Part shown: one piece after another, positions 15,833-25,360 of the stretch
Layout of the letters: each line of letters starts with the position of its first letter
Position numbering within the stretch: the stretch's first letter is position 1
Assembly: GCA_036275365.1 (NCBI GenBank)
Contig: DASUDX010000091.1
Coordinates: forward strand, 1-41,783
DNA length: 41,783 nucleotides
Direction of reading: 5' to 3'
Source: DASUDX01 sp036275365
GTDB lineage: Bacteria; Pseudomonadota; Gammaproteobacteria; Nevskiales; Nevskiaceae
The notes under the pieces: generated by a model
What the model saw: the letters and a program-made list of their open reading frames with translations, nothing else
Told to the model about the DNA's origin: nothing
Databases searched by the model: none
Translations under genes and position numbers: made by a program

Positions 15833-17223
15833 GGCGGCGGCAATTCCTGGCCGGCTCGCTGGGGCTGGCCGCCGGCAGCCTCGCCGGCTGCCATCAGCCG
15901 GACGGCTCGCATCTGCAGGCCCTGCCCGCCGCGCCCGCCGATGGCCGCCTGCCGTGGAGCAACTGGTCGGGCCTGCAGCGCGCCTACCCGGCCCAGCGTC
16001 TGGCCCCGAGGAGCGAGGACGAGCTCGCCGAGCTGCTGCGCCGCGGGGCGCCGCCGCTGCGCCCGGCCGGGGCTGGACATTCCTTCACCGCGCTGGTGCC
16101 CACCGACGGCACCCTGCTCTCGCTGCGCCATTTCGAAGGGGTGATCGAGCACGACCCGGTGGCGCGCACCGCCACGGTCGGTGCCGGCACCCGGCTGGGG
16201 GCGCTGGCCGAGGCCCTGCACGGGCTCGGCCAGGCCCTGCCCAACATGCCGGATGTCGATCAGCAGACCCTGGCCGGGGCGCTGGCCACCGCCACCCACG
16301 GCACCGGCGAGCGCCTCGGCGCCCTGCACGCCTATGTCAGCGGCCTGCGGCTGGTCACCGCCCGCGGCGAGGTGATCGACTGCTCGGCGCGCGAGCGCCC
16401 GGCGCTGTTCGAGGCGGCGCGGGTGAGCCTGGGCAGCCTCGGCGTGATCACCCGCGTGCAGCTGCAGAATGTGGCGCCCTACCGGCTGCGCCGGCGGGTC
16501 TGGGCCGAGCCGCTGGGACAGATGCTCGAGCGCTTCGACGAGTACGCCGCGCGCCATCACAGCTTCGAGTTCTACTACCTGCCGTTCTGCTCGCAGGCGC
16601 TGGGCATCAGCATCGATCCCACCGAGGATCTGCCGCGGCCACGCGGCGCCGATCCGGACAATGACGCGGTGATGCAGCTCAAGCAGCTGCGCGATCTGCT
16701 GCACTGGGCACCGGCGGCGCGGCGCTGGCTGCTGGCCCAGGCGCTGGCCGACTATCCCACCGAGGAGGCGGTGGACGACTGGCATCGCATCTACCCCTCG
16801 GCGCGCGCGGTGCGCTTCAACGAGATGGAGTACCACCTGCCGCGCGAGGCCCTGCTGCCGACCCTGCGCACGGTGATCGCCACCCTGGAGCGCGATCATC
16901 CGGAGGAGTTCTTTCCGGTGGAGGTGCGGGTGGTGCGGGGTGACGATGCCTGGCTCAGTCCCTTCTACGGTCATGCCACCAGCGGCTCGATCGCCGTGCA
17001 CCGCTTCCACGAGGAAAACCCCTTCCCGCTGTTCGCCGCCATCGAGCCGCTCTACCAGGCGGTGGGCGGGCGGCCGCACTGGGGCAAGCTGCACGGGCTC
17101 GGCGCCGCCGAGCTCGCCGGCCGCTATCCGCGCTGGTCGGAGTTTCTGGCCCTGCGCGCCGAGCTCGATCCCGAGGGGCGGCTGCTCAACCCGCATCTGA
17201 AACAGGTGTTCGGCCTTGGCTGA
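15829..17223 (+). CDS. FAD-linked sugar-lactone oxidase/dehydrogenase (D-arabinono-1,4-lactone oxidase family)
   Basis: A 464-residue VAO-type flavoenzyme. The N terminus MRRRQFLAGSLGLAAGSLAGC is a Tat-like signal with a lipobox-like cysteine, so the enzyme works in the periplasm or membrane-anchored. The FAD domain has LRPAGAGHSFTALVPTDG (the histidine is the covalent FAD attachment position in aldonolactone oxidases), NMPDVDQQTLAGALATATHGTG and SLGSLGVITRVQLQ. The C-terminal ALO domain ends with RPHWGKLHGL and LDPEGRLLNPHLKQVFG, matching L-gulono/D-arabinono-lactone oxidases and alditol oxidases. It is translated through an ATGA overlap with the cytochrome gene, which argues for a dehydrogenase passing electrons to cytochrome c rather than to O2. 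The actual substrate is not determined. Confidence 0.9.
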   Translation: MRRRQFLAGSLGLAAGSLAGCHQPDGSHLQALPAAPADGRLPWSNWSGLQRAYPAQRLAPRSEDELAELLRRGAPPLRPAGAGHSFTALVPTDGTLLSLRHFEGVIEHDPVARTATVGAGTRLGALAEALHGLGQALPNMPDVDQQTLAGALATATHGTGERLGALHAYVSGLRLVTARGEVIDCSARERPALFEAARVSLGSLGVITRVQLQNVAPYRLRRRVWAEPLGQMLERFDEYAARHHSFEFYYLPFCSQALGISIDPTEDLPRPRGADPDNDAVMQLKQLRDLLHWAPAARRWLLAQALADYPTEEAVDDWHRIYPSARAVRFNEMEYHLPREALLPTLRTVIATLERDHPEEFFPVEVRVVRGDDAWLSPFYGHATSGSIAVHRFHEENPFPLFAAIEPLYQAVGGRPHWGKLHGLGAAELAGRYPRWSEFLALRAELDPEGRLLNPHLKQVFGLG

Positions 17224-18508
17224 CGCCCGCCGCCGCGGGCTGCTCGGGGCGCTGGCGGTGGCACCGCTGGCCGCCGCCTGGCTGGCCCGCCCCGGGCTGC
17301 GCGGCGGCGGCCACGATGACTACTTCCTGCGGCTGCAGGCGGCGCTGCGCGCGGCCGGGCTGATGCGGCCGACCCTGGTGATCGACCGCGAGCGGCTGGA
17401 CGCCAACCTCGCCGAGCTGCGGCGGCGGCTGCCGGCCTCGATGGGCTACCGCATCGTCGCCAAATCCCTGCCCAGCCTGGCGCTGATCGACCGCGTTGCC
17501 GCGGCCACCGGCAGCCGCCGGCTGATGGTGTTCGACCAGCCCTTCCTGAACGCGGTGGCGGCCGAGCGGCCGGACTGGCCGGTGCTGCTCGGCAAGCCGC
17601 TGCCGGTGGGGGCGGCGGCGCGCTTCTTCGAGCACCACCGCGGCGCCGCCGACGGCGCCGCCTCGATCCAGTGGCTGGTGGACACGCCGGAGCGCCTCGC
17701 CCAGTACGCCGAGCTGGCGCGCGCGCGCCTGGCCGGCGGGGCGCCGCCGATGGCGATCACTCTCGAGCTCGACATCGGCCTGCATCGCGGCGGGGTGCGC
17801 GATGCCGATGCGCTGGGGGCCCTGCTCCGGAGGCTCCAGGCGGAGCCGGCGCTGCGCTTCTCCGGTTTCATGGGCTATGAGGCCCACGCCGCCAAGATGC
17901 CGGGGCTGCTCGGCGGGCCGGAGGGTGCGCTGCGCCAGGCGATGGCGCGCTACCGCGCCTTCGTCGACGCCGCCCGCGCCGTGCTCGGCGCGGCGTTCCA
18001 GCCGGAGTCGCTGACCCTCAACGCTGGCGGCAGCGGCACCTACACGCTGTACCGCGGCGATGAACCCTGCAACGAGCTGGCGGTGGGCTCGGCGCTGGTG
18101 ATGCCCAGCGATTTCGATCGCCCCAGCCTCGCTGGCCACCAGCCGGCCTGCTACATCGCCACCCCGGTGCTCAAGGCGCTGGCGCGCACCGAACTGCCAG
18201 GCCTGGAGGCGCTCAGCGGTCTGTTCCGGACCTGGGATCGCAACAGCGAGCGCGCGTTCTATCTGTCCGGCGGCTACTGGCTGGCCGATCCGGTCTCGCC
18301 GCCCGGCCTGCAGCGCAACGCCCTGTGGGGCCATTCCACCAACCAGGACCTGCTCAACGGCTCGGCGCAGGTGCAGCTGGCCGCCGACGATCATGTGTTC
18401 TTCCGCCCGCACCAGAGCGAGCGGGTGTTTCTCGAGTTTGGCGATCTCGCCGTCTACGCCGGCGGCCGCATCGTCGAGCAGTGGCCGGTGGTGCCGGCGC
18501 TGGCCTGA
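17216..18508 (+). CDS. PLP enzyme of the D-threonine aldolase / D-serine dehydratase (fold III) family
   Basis: A 430-residue protein starting at TTG 17216, overlapping the end of the FAD oxidase by eight bases. Residues 53-280 form an alanine-racemase-type TIM barrel: RPTLVIDRERLDANLAEL, the PLP lysine in YRIVAKSLPSLALI, MAITLELDIGLHRGGVRD, FSGFMGYEAHAAKMPG, and NAGGSGTYTLY for phosphate binding. The C-terminal domain has GHSTNQDLLNG and DDHVFFRPHQSERVFLEFGDLAVY, as in D-threonine aldolase/DSD1-like proteins, where a metal is held near the end. Residues 1-30 are Arg/Ala/Leu-rich and may be a Tat-like signal or membrane anchor, unusual for a PLP enzyme. It likely acts on a D- or beta-hydroxy amino acid. 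Confidence 0.88.
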   Translation: MADARRRGLLGALAVAPLAAAWLARPGLRGGGHDDYFLRLQAALRAAGLMRPTLVIDRERLDANLAELRRRLPASMGYRIVAKSLPSLALIDRVAAATGSRRLMVFDQPFLNAVAAERPDWPVLLGKPLPVGAAARFFEHHRGAADGAASIQWLVDTPERLAQYAELARARLAGGAPPMAITLELDIGLHRGGVRDADALGALLRRLQAEPALRFSGFMGYEAHAAKMPGLLGGPEGALRQAMARYRAFVDAARAVLGAAFQPESLTLNAGGSGTYTLYRGDEPCNELAVGSALVMPSDFDRPSLAGHQPACYIATPVLKALARTELPGLEALSGLFRTWDRNSERAFYLSGGYWLADPVSPPGLQRNALWGHSTNQDLLNGSAQVQLAADDHVFFRPHQSERVFLEFGDLAVYAGGRIVEQWPVVPALA

Positions 18509-18518
18509 GGCCCGCCGG

Positions 18519-19346
18519 TCAGGCCGCCTGCTGGCGCAGCCACTGGCGGGGGCTCAGCCCCAGCTGGCGGGCGAACACGCGGGCGAAGGCGGCGCTCGAC
18601 CGGTATCCCACCGCCTGCGCCACCACCCCCAGCGGGCGGCCGCGGCGCAGCAGGGTCTGCGCCACGCTGACCCGCCACTGCGCCAGATAGTCCCCGGGGG
18701 TGAGCCCGATCACCGCATGGAAGTGCGCGGCGAACCGCGCGCGCGACATCCCGGCTGCAGCCGCCAGCCGCGGCAGCGTCCAGGCCTCTGCCGGTGCGCC
18801 ATGCAGGGCCGCCAGGGCCTTGGCCAGCCGGGCGTCGGCGAGGCCCGCCAGAGTGCCGGCCGAGGCGAGCCCGCTGCGCATGCCATGCCGCAGCAGATGG
18901 ATCAGCAGCACCTCCATCAGCCGGTTGACCGCCGCCGCCTGCCCGCACTGCCCGGCGAAGGCCTCCTCGAACAGCAGATCGAGCAGGCGGCCCTGCTGGG
19001 GCAGTTCGCGCAGCGGCACGATCAGCGGCGAGGGCAGGCGGGTGAGCAAAGGATTGCCGTCGCGCAGTCCGAAATCGACCACCGCGCAGACCAGTTCGAC
19101 GGTGTCGCGCTCGCGGGTCTGCAGGCGGTGGGCAGTCGCCGCGGGGTAGAACAGCAGGGTGGGTTCGTCGAGCACCTGCCAGCGGCCGTCGGCCAGCAGC
19201 ACCTCCAGGCGGCCCCGGCGCAGCAGATGCAGATGCCCGCTGCCCGGCTCGACCGGAAACGCCGCCACCCCACAGTGCGCGCCGGAGAAGAACACGCGGG
19301 TGCGGAGTTCGAAGTGACTGAGCAGGGCGCTGAGACGGTCGGTCAT
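18519..19346 (-). CDS. AraC-family transcriptional regulator (cupin-type sensor)
   Basis: A 275-residue regulator. Residues 1-170 form a cupin-like sensor (FFSGAHCGVAAFPVEPGSGHLHLLRRGRLEVLL, PTLLFYPAATAHRL) of the type in RCS-like AraC proteins. Residues 180-272 hold the two helix-turn-helix motifs: WTLPRLAAAAGMSRARFAAHFHAVIGLTPGDYL and LGVVAQAVGYRSSAAFARVFARQLGLSPRQW. The gene is divergent from the lipid A deacylase gene across a 98-base spacer full of inverted repeats. It converges on the PLP-enzyme gene, ten bases away. It probably regulates itself and the deacylase, or both flanking units. Confidence 0.92.
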   Translation of the reverse strand: MTDRLSALLSHFELRTRVFFSGAHCGVAAFPVEPGSGHLHLLRRGRLEVLLADGRWQVLDEPTLLFYPAATAHRLQTRERDTVELVCAVVDFGLRDGNPLLTRLPSPLIVPLRELPQQGRLLDLLFEEAFAGQCGQAAAVNRLMEVLLIHLLRHGMRSGLASAGTLAGLADARLAKALAALHGAPAEAWTLPRLAAAAGMSRARFAAHFHAVIGLTPGDYLAQWRVSVAQTLLRRGRPLGVVAQAVGYRSSAAFARVFARQLGLSPRQWLRQQAA

Positions 19347-19348
19347 CG

Positions 19349-19400
19349 GACGAGACGAACAGTTCCAACTTTCAGACTATCTGAATCCATGCGTCTCGTC
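19349..19400. promoter_or_regulatory. Widely spaced 9-base inverted repeat in the AraC/deacylase spacer
   Basis: GACGAGACG (19349-19357) and CGTCTCGTC (19392-19400) are perfect complements 34 bases apart. Between them lies a second dyad, TTCAGA-CTA-TCTGAA (19371-19385). Such spaced half-sites beside an araC-type gene suit binding of the adjacent regulator, with the inner dyad near the start of transcription. Confidence 0.5.
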
Positions 19401-19409
19401 TGCCCGTCA

Positions 19410-19429
19410 ATGATACCGATCGGTATCAT
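19410..19429. promoter_or_regulatory. Perfect 20-base palindrome upstream of the lipid A deacylase gene
   Basis: ATGATACCGATCGGTATCAT is self-complementary over all 20 positions and lies 16 bases before the ATG at 19445, overlapping the leader. The symmetry and length suggest an operator for a dimeric repressor, for example of the TetR class. No TetR gene is in the window, so the cognate regulator would be elsewhere or be the AraC protein. Confidence 0.65.
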
Positions 19430-19444
19430 CTTGGGAGTCGACAC

Positions 19445-20080
19445 ATGGCGGCGGTCTGGGGGCGTTTACTAGGCTCGGCGCTGCTCGGTCTGTCGGGCCC
19501 GCTGGCAGAGGCCGGCGGGCCTGAGGACGGGCTCGAGCTGCGCCTGCGCGAGGTGCACAACATCAGCCACTACACCGGCGTGCGCCAGCAGGCGGTGGAG
19601 CTGCGGCTGCCAGGGCGCGACCGGCTGATCGCTGGCGAGCGCCGCTTCGCGCTCGACTGGGTGGCGTCGGTCGGCGAGCTCGCCTGGGACGAGGGTCGTG
19701 CGCGCACCGTCTCGATCGGCCGCGGCATCCGCTGGCGGCCGTTGCGCGCCCTGCCGCGCAGCGAGCTGCACCTGAGCCTGAGCCCCACCTGGGTGGAACA
19801 CACGGCGCTGGCTGGCCGCGAGCTCGGCGGGCACCTGCACTTCACCACCGCGGCGGCCTGGGTCCTGCCGCTGGACCGGGCCGGGCAGCGCACCCTGGCA
19901 CTGCGTCTGCAGCACACCTCGAATGCCGGCACCCAGGCCGACAATCCAGGCCTGGATCTGGCCGGGATCGAGCTGGGCTGGCGCTTCGGCGCCCGCCTAC
20001 CGGCCTGGTTCGAACGGCCGCCGGCGACCCTGACCCTCGGACTGCGGCCGGTGGCGATGGCCGCCGCCGATCCAGGCTGA
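19445..20080 (+). CDS. PagL-type lipid A 3-O-deacylase (acyloxyacyl hydrolase)
   Basis: A 211-residue outer-membrane beta-barrel protein. After a weakly hydrophobic signal (RLLGSALLGLSGPLAEAGG) the chain alternates like an eight-stranded barrel, with loops rich in Arg and Gly. The catalytic signature LRLQHTSNAGTQADNPGLDLAGIELGWRF carries the PagL His and Ser (HxSN), the NPG turn and a nearby Glu. Family members remove the 3-position acyl chain from lipid A in the outer membrane and so modulate envelope permeability and immune recognition. Regulation by the divergent AraC protein and the palindrome at 19410 is likely. The ATG at 19445 is the first in frame and lacks a strong Shine-Dalgarno. 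Confidence 0.87.
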   Translation: MAAVWGRLLGSALLGLSGPLAEAGGPEDGLELRLREVHNISHYTGVRQQAVELRLPGRDRLIAGERRFALDWVASVGELAWDEGRARTVSIGRGIRWRPLRALPRSELHLSLSPTWVEHTALAGRELGGHLHFTTAAAWVLPLDRAGQRTLALRLQHTSNAGTQADNPGLDLAGIELGWRFGARLPAWFERPPATLTLGLRPVAMAAADPG

Positions 20081-20083
20081 GGC

Positions 20084-20143
20084 GCGCACCGGGACGCGCA
20101 CCGGGACGCGCACCGGGACGCGCACTGAGACGCGCACTGAGAC
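20084..20143 (+). repeat. Five tandem 12-base repeats after the deacylase gene
   Basis: Three copies of GCGCACCGGGAC are followed by two of GCGCACTGAGAC, starting three bases past the stop of the deacylase gene. The 12-base period keeps the reading frame if translated, but no gene covers it. It may be a slippage-prone microsatellite. Confidence 0.8.
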
Positions 20144-20434
20144 GCTCTGTCCAGCTCCTGTTGCGCTTGCGCGCCGGGTTGCCCCACGGTCCCGCCCAGC
20201 CCCGCGGGCGCGGCCGGCAGCGCGTCGCATGGCCGCTGTCGAGGTGACGACTCGCTCACTACCCGGACGGGTGGCTTGCTCGGCGGCGCGCTCGTGGGAT
20301 ATCGATACCCAGTCGCTGCCACATCCAGCCCCGCCAGAGGGCCGTACACAAGTTTTGTTCAGGAGCGGAATCGACCTGGGACAGCCGGCAAGGCCCCCCG
20401 GCATCACGCGGGCCGCAGGTGCGAGGAGATGCAG
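20144..20434 (+). other. Non-coding leader region before the DUF1329 gene
   Basis: With the repeats, 20081-20434 is the longest gene-free stretch (354 bases). The part from 20144 holds a small palindrome TATCGATA (within 20298-20308) and an AT-richer patch AAGTTTTGTTC (about 20351-20361) that could be a promoter segment for the next gene. GAGGAG (20423-20428) marks its end. I see no RNA gene or reliable -35/-10 pair. Confidence 0.4.
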
Positions 20435-21823
20435 ATGCACATCCGCAAGTTTGATTTCGACTACGGCCGGCGCGCCCTGATGCGCAATGTGGCGCTCGGT
20501 GCCGGTGCCGGCGTGCTGGCGCCGCTGGGCTCGGTGATGGCCAAGCAGCAGGATCTGTCCAAGGCCTATCCGGACGAGCTGATGTCGATCGAGGCCTATA
20601 CCAAGGGCAAGATCAAGACCGGCGACATCATCACCGCCGCCAATGTGGAGACGGTCAAGGAGCTGCTCGATCCGATCGTCTACGAGCAGATCCGCACCCT
20701 CGGCCGGCGGATCAAGATCCGCAAGACGGAAACCGACTTCAGCAAGATGTTTCCGTACGAGTCCTATGTCACCACCATGCGCAACCTGGAGACCGGCAAC
20801 AAGGCCCAGTTCGACGCCAATGGCAATGTGGTGACCGCCGACGGCAAGCCCTGGACCGGCGGCATCCCCTTCCCGGAGCCGAAGACCGGTGACGAGGTGC
20901 AGGCCAATATGGCGATGGCCTGGGGCCGCGGTGATTACAACCAGTACGCGGTCAACGACACCGTGTTCAACCCGGATGGCAGCAAGGGTTACAGCTACGA
21001 CCTGGTCTGGGCCGAGCTGCAGGTGCAGGGCCGGTCGGATGGCAAGACCTTCCGCAACATGAACGATCTGCTGCGCCTGCAGACGGTGCTGTTCACCGCC
21101 ACCCAGGATGTGGCCGGCAGCTCCTTCCTGAGCGTGTGGTACTACGACCAGCGCAAGTTCCCGGACCTCTACGGCTACCTCTCGCAGTTCCGCCGGGTGC
21201 GCCAGTTCCCCACCAACCAGCGCTTCGAGCCGCTGATTCCCGGGGTGACCTGGTTCCTCTCCGACGCCTGGGCCGCCGGCGATCCGATGCGCACCTGGGG
21301 TGAATTCAAGATCCTCGAGCGCAAGCCCATGCTGGGGGCCTTCAACTCCAACTGGGCGGGCTACGACAAGAACTGGGTCCACACCGTGCACGGCGGTCCG
21401 AAGAACGAGACCTTCTTCGATGTCGAGTACGAACTCGCCCCCGAGGTGGTGGTGCTGGAGTCGAAGCCGGTGGCGTATCCGCGCTCGCCGGTCGGTCGCC
21501 GGCTGGCCTATGTGGATGTGCGCAACAGCATCTTCTGCGGCTGCATCCGCTACGACCGCCAGGACAAGCCCTGGGTCAACTTCGAAGCCGGCTTCGGCCA
21601 GTATGTCGATGGCAAGAACGTGGTGATGGGACCGGACGGCAAGCACCCGGCCTGGTCGTGGACCTATGTGATGTCCTACGACGCGCAGAGCAAGCGCATG
21701 AGCCGCATCTCCCACCAGAAGGAGTGCACCGGCGGCTACAAGAGCCTGTTCAACGCCGACCAGGAAGAGATGTACAACAAGTTCTTCACCCAGCAGGCGA
21801 TCCAGCGCCTCGGCCAGGTGTAG
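20435..21823 (+). CDS. DUF1329 family exported protein
   Basis: A 462-residue protein with an N-terminal FDFDYGRRALMRNVALGAGAG segment, a probable Tat signal (RR with LMR). The DUF1329 (LolA-like) core shows TGGIPFPEPKTGDEVQ, VWYYDQRKFPDLYGYLSQFRRVRQF, FLSDAWAAGDPMRTWGEFKILERKPMLGAFNS, then RLAYVDVRNSIFCGCIRYDRQDKPW. Family members are periplasmic lipid-related proteins commonly found next to RND transporters or acyl-CoA metabolism genes; the biochemical role is unsettled. The ATG at 20435 is preferred to that at 20429 because GAGGAG ends six bases upstream of it. The gene is monocistronic and ends at a strong terminator. Its codon and base use is slightly less GC-rich than its neighbours, as seen in AAG/AAC-rich stretches. 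Confidence 0.85.
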   Translation: MHIRKFDFDYGRRALMRNVALGAGAGVLAPLGSVMAKQQDLSKAYPDELMSIEAYTKGKIKTGDIITAANVETVKELLDPIVYEQIRTLGRRIKIRKTETDFSKMFPYESYVTTMRNLETGNKAQFDANGNVVTADGKPWTGGIPFPEPKTGDEVQANMAMAWGRGDYNQYAVNDTVFNPDGSKGYSYDLVWAELQVQGRSDGKTFRNMNDLLRLQTVLFTATQDVAGSSFLSVWYYDQRKFPDLYGYLSQFRRVRQFPTNQRFEPLIPGVTWFLSDAWAAGDPMRTWGEFKILERKPMLGAFNSNWAGYDKNWVHTVHGGPKNETFFDVEYELAPEVVVLESKPVAYPRSPVGRRLAYVDVRNSIFCGCIRYDRQDKPWVNFEAGFGQYVDGKNVVMGPDGKHPAWSWTYVMSYDAQSKRMSRISHQKECTGGYKSLFNADQEEMYNKFFTQQAIQRLGQV

Positions 21824-21861
21824 GCCAGCCGCACCGACGACCGCTGCGTCGCTGACGGTCA

Positions 21862-21894
21862 GGCCCGATCCCGCGAGGGATCGGGCCTTTTGTT
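21862..21894 (+). terminator. Intrinsic terminator of the DUF1329 gene
   Basis: GGCCCGATCCC, loop GCGA, GGGATCGGGCC is an 11-base perfect stem followed by TTTTGTTT. The U tract is only on the plus strand, so it serves the plus-strand gene and not the convergent exporter operon. Confidence 0.92.
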
Positions 21895-21956
21895 TGCCGC
21901 GGTGACGGGCGGCTCAGCCGCGACGGCCATCGCCGCGACCGCGGGCTGAGCGCCGG

Positions 21957-23152
21957 CTAACCGCCGAGGGCCAGCTGTTCGCGCTGGTAGAGCCGCACCG
22001 CGACCCCGGCCAGCAGGGTGGCCAGGGCGGTGGTCACCAGGGCCGCCAGCAGCAGGGTGGCCAGCCCCACCGGATCACCGCGCAGCAGCTGGTTGATGTG
22101 CACCGCCTGCGAGAACAGCGGGGCGATCTCCATCCAGGGCTCGGGCCGGGTCGGGTTGATGGCGAACAGGATGCTCGGAATGGCCGGGATCAGCAGCAGG
22201 AACTGCAGATAGGTCTGCGCCTCGCGGAAGCTCTTGGCGAAGCTCGCCACCACGGTCTGGGCGCTGCTGGCGAGCAGGGCGATCGGCGCCACCACCAGCA
22301 GCAGCTGGGCCAGGGTGGCGGCACCGAGATCCACACTCAGCCCGAGCTCGGCGACCGGAATGAAGCGCATCGACACCACGAAGGCGATCACGCAGATCAC
22401 CAGCGAGGCCAGTGCGAACAGGGCGGTGGCGAGCAGCTTGCCGCTCATGATCCGCGCGCGCGACACCGGGGTGATCAGCAGCGGTTCCAGCGAGGCGCGC
22501 TCGCGCTCCCCGGCGGTGGTGTCGATGGCCAGATACATGCCGCCGACGAAGGCGGAGAGCACCAGGAAGTACGGCAGCATCGCCAGCAGCATGGCGCCGC
22601 GCGACTGCGGGGTGGACTGGTCCTGACGCACCAGCTGCACGGCATTGAGCAGGCTGGGGTCGACCCCGCGCACGCGCAGGCGCAGGCTGGCGGTGGTGCT
22701 GGCGTAACCCTGCACCAGGGCCTCGACCCGGCTGACCTTGGTCTGCGCCGGCAGGCGTGAGCTGTCGAACAGCAGATCCACCCGCGCCGGCTGGCCCTGG
22801 CTCCAGGCGCTGCCGTAGTCGGCCGAGATGCGCAGCACCACATCCTCGCGCTGCTCGCGGATCGCCGCCTCGGCATCGTCCAGCGGCGGTTCCACCACCA
22901 CGCCCTGACGGCGCAGCCAGTCGACGAAGCCCGGGGCGTGCTCGACCCCCATCACCGGCAGCTCCAGCGGCTTGGTCGATTCCTCCTGCTGCTTGCCGAG
23001 AATGAAGCCCATCATGGCGGCGAACAGCACCGGCCCGAGCAGCGGACCGTAGAGCAGGGCGGCAACGAGCACGCGCTTGTCGCGCAGGTTCTCGCGCACT
23101 TCCTTGACGAACACGGTCCACCAGCCGGTGCCGATCGCGGTTGCGGTTCGCT

Positions 23153-23156
<4 letters not shown>
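21957..23156 (-). CDS. ABC-2 type exporter permease (NatB-like)
   Basis: A 399-residue membrane protein with one N-terminal segment (VLVAALLYGPLLGPVLFAAMMGF), a large periplasmic domain (about 60-165) and five or six C-terminal segments. The signature GGMYLAIDTTAGERERASLEPLLITPVSR belongs to the NatB/YhaP-like ABC-2 permease group. Family members export sodium, peptides or other small molecules. The ATG overlaps the ATPase gene stop as ATGA, giving a NatA/NatB pair. It is the last gene of the six-gene operon; no clear terminator follows on its strand. Confidence 0.93.
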
Positions 23157-23883
<727 letters not shown>

Positions 23884-23887
<4 letters not shown>

Positions 23888-25353
23888 GGCGCGGGTCCGA
23901 AGTTGGAGAGAAAGAACGGGGTGTCGCCGAGGCTGTCCAGGCAGCTGGCGTCCAGCGCGGTGGCATCCGCGGTCTCGATGAACTGGCGCAGCAGGCGTGG
24001 CAGGCAGCCGCGGGCCATGACGATGTGGCCCTGCCCGCGGGCGATCAGATGACGGCCCTTGGCCAGCGTCTTCAGCACCTGCTCGCCGTAGCGCGGCGGG
24101 GTGACCGGATCGTGCTCGCCGGAGAGCACCAGCACCGGCCGCTCCGCCACCACCGGCTGCTTGAAGTCGGCTGGCCGCTGGCCGCGCGGCCAGACCGCGC
24201 ACTGGGCCTGCACATAGCCGCCGAGGCGATCGCCCATCACGGTCAGCGCATCGGCCGGGTCCGGCTGCAGCAGGGGCTCGTCCTCGGCGCAGATCACCGA
24301 GAGCTCCATGCCATGGGCCAGCCGCTCCTCCAGATCCTCACCCAGCATCTCCAGCTGGGCGGCGAGTGCCTCGGGCCGTCCGGCCTTGAGCTCGGCGAGC
24401 AGCTGCGGCAGCAGCGAGGCGGCCTCCGGGCTGTAGGCGTAGAGGCGCAGCAGCCCGCGCAGGGCCTGATCGTCCAGGCGCTCCTCCCGCGGTTCACCGC
24501 TGCGCGGATGGCGGTAGCGCACGGTCAGCGGGGTCTGGGCCAGCGATTCGAGGGCCTCGTCGAGCAGGCGCTGCGGATCGCCAAAGCGCGCCTGGCAGGC
24601 CGGTGCGCGCGCGCAGCGGTCGAACTGCTCGCGCAGGCTGGTTTCCAGATTGCGGGCGTGCTCCTGCAGCAGCACCAGCTCCGGTGGCACCACCCCATCG
24701 ATCACCAGACTGCGGGTCTGGGCCGGATAGCGGCGCAGATACTCGAGTCCGACGCGGGTGCCGTAGCTGCCGCCGATCAGGTTCAGCGCCGGGGCGCCGA
24801 GGGCCTGGCGCAGCGTCTCCAGATCGCCCACCGCCTCGCTGGTGGTGTAGCGGCTCAGATCGGCGCGCGCCGCGAGCAGATCGCGGCATTGCTGGGCCTG
24901 CTCGCGGGCGGCCTCCAGGCTCTGCTGGGCGGGGTCGCGCCAGTCCGGCAGCGGACAGGCGAGGCGGTTGGAGCCGCCGGTGCCGCGCTGGTCGAGCAGC
25001 ACCACATGGCGTTCCCGGCGCAGCGGCTCGAGGGCCGGGGCCACCATCGCGTAGCTCTCGCGCGCCGACTGGCCCGGTCCGCCGGCCAGAAAGACCACCG
25101 GATCGGCCTGCGGCTGGGGATGGCGCGAGGGCAGCACCGCCAGGGCCAGCGACAGCCGCCGGGCCGCCGGCGCCTGCGGGTTCTCGGCGACATCCAGACT
25201 GGTGCACTGGGCCGCCAGCGGCGGCTGACCGGGCGCCCCGATCTCGCAGGGACTCAGGCTCAGCTCGCCGATGCGCAGGCCGCTGGCGGCCGGCAGCTCG
25301 GTGCTCAGGGCCAGCAGGGCGAGGCTCAACAGAACAGGGGGGGTGCGCGGCAT
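23884..25353 (-). CDS. Secreted S33-family peptidase / alpha/beta hydrolase (TAP-like)
   Basis: A 489-residue exported hydrolase with a signal peptide (LLSLALLALSTELPAASG). It has the oxyanion segment VVFLAGGPGQSARESY, DQRGTGGSNRLACP, the nucleophile elbow LIGGSYGTRVGLEYLRRYP, the acid in LVLSGEHDPVTPP, and the histidine in ARGQGHIVMARGCLPRLL. This is the tripeptidyl aminopeptidase/proline iminopeptidase pattern with the TAP-like C-terminal domain. Three cysteine pairs suggest a disulfide-bonded periplasmic protein. The ATG at 25353 is seven bases after the regulator's stop. Cotranscription with a NatAB exporter suggests it trims or degrades a peptide linked to that exporter, which is inference. 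Confidence 0.9.
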
Positions 25354-25360
25354 CAGGGCT

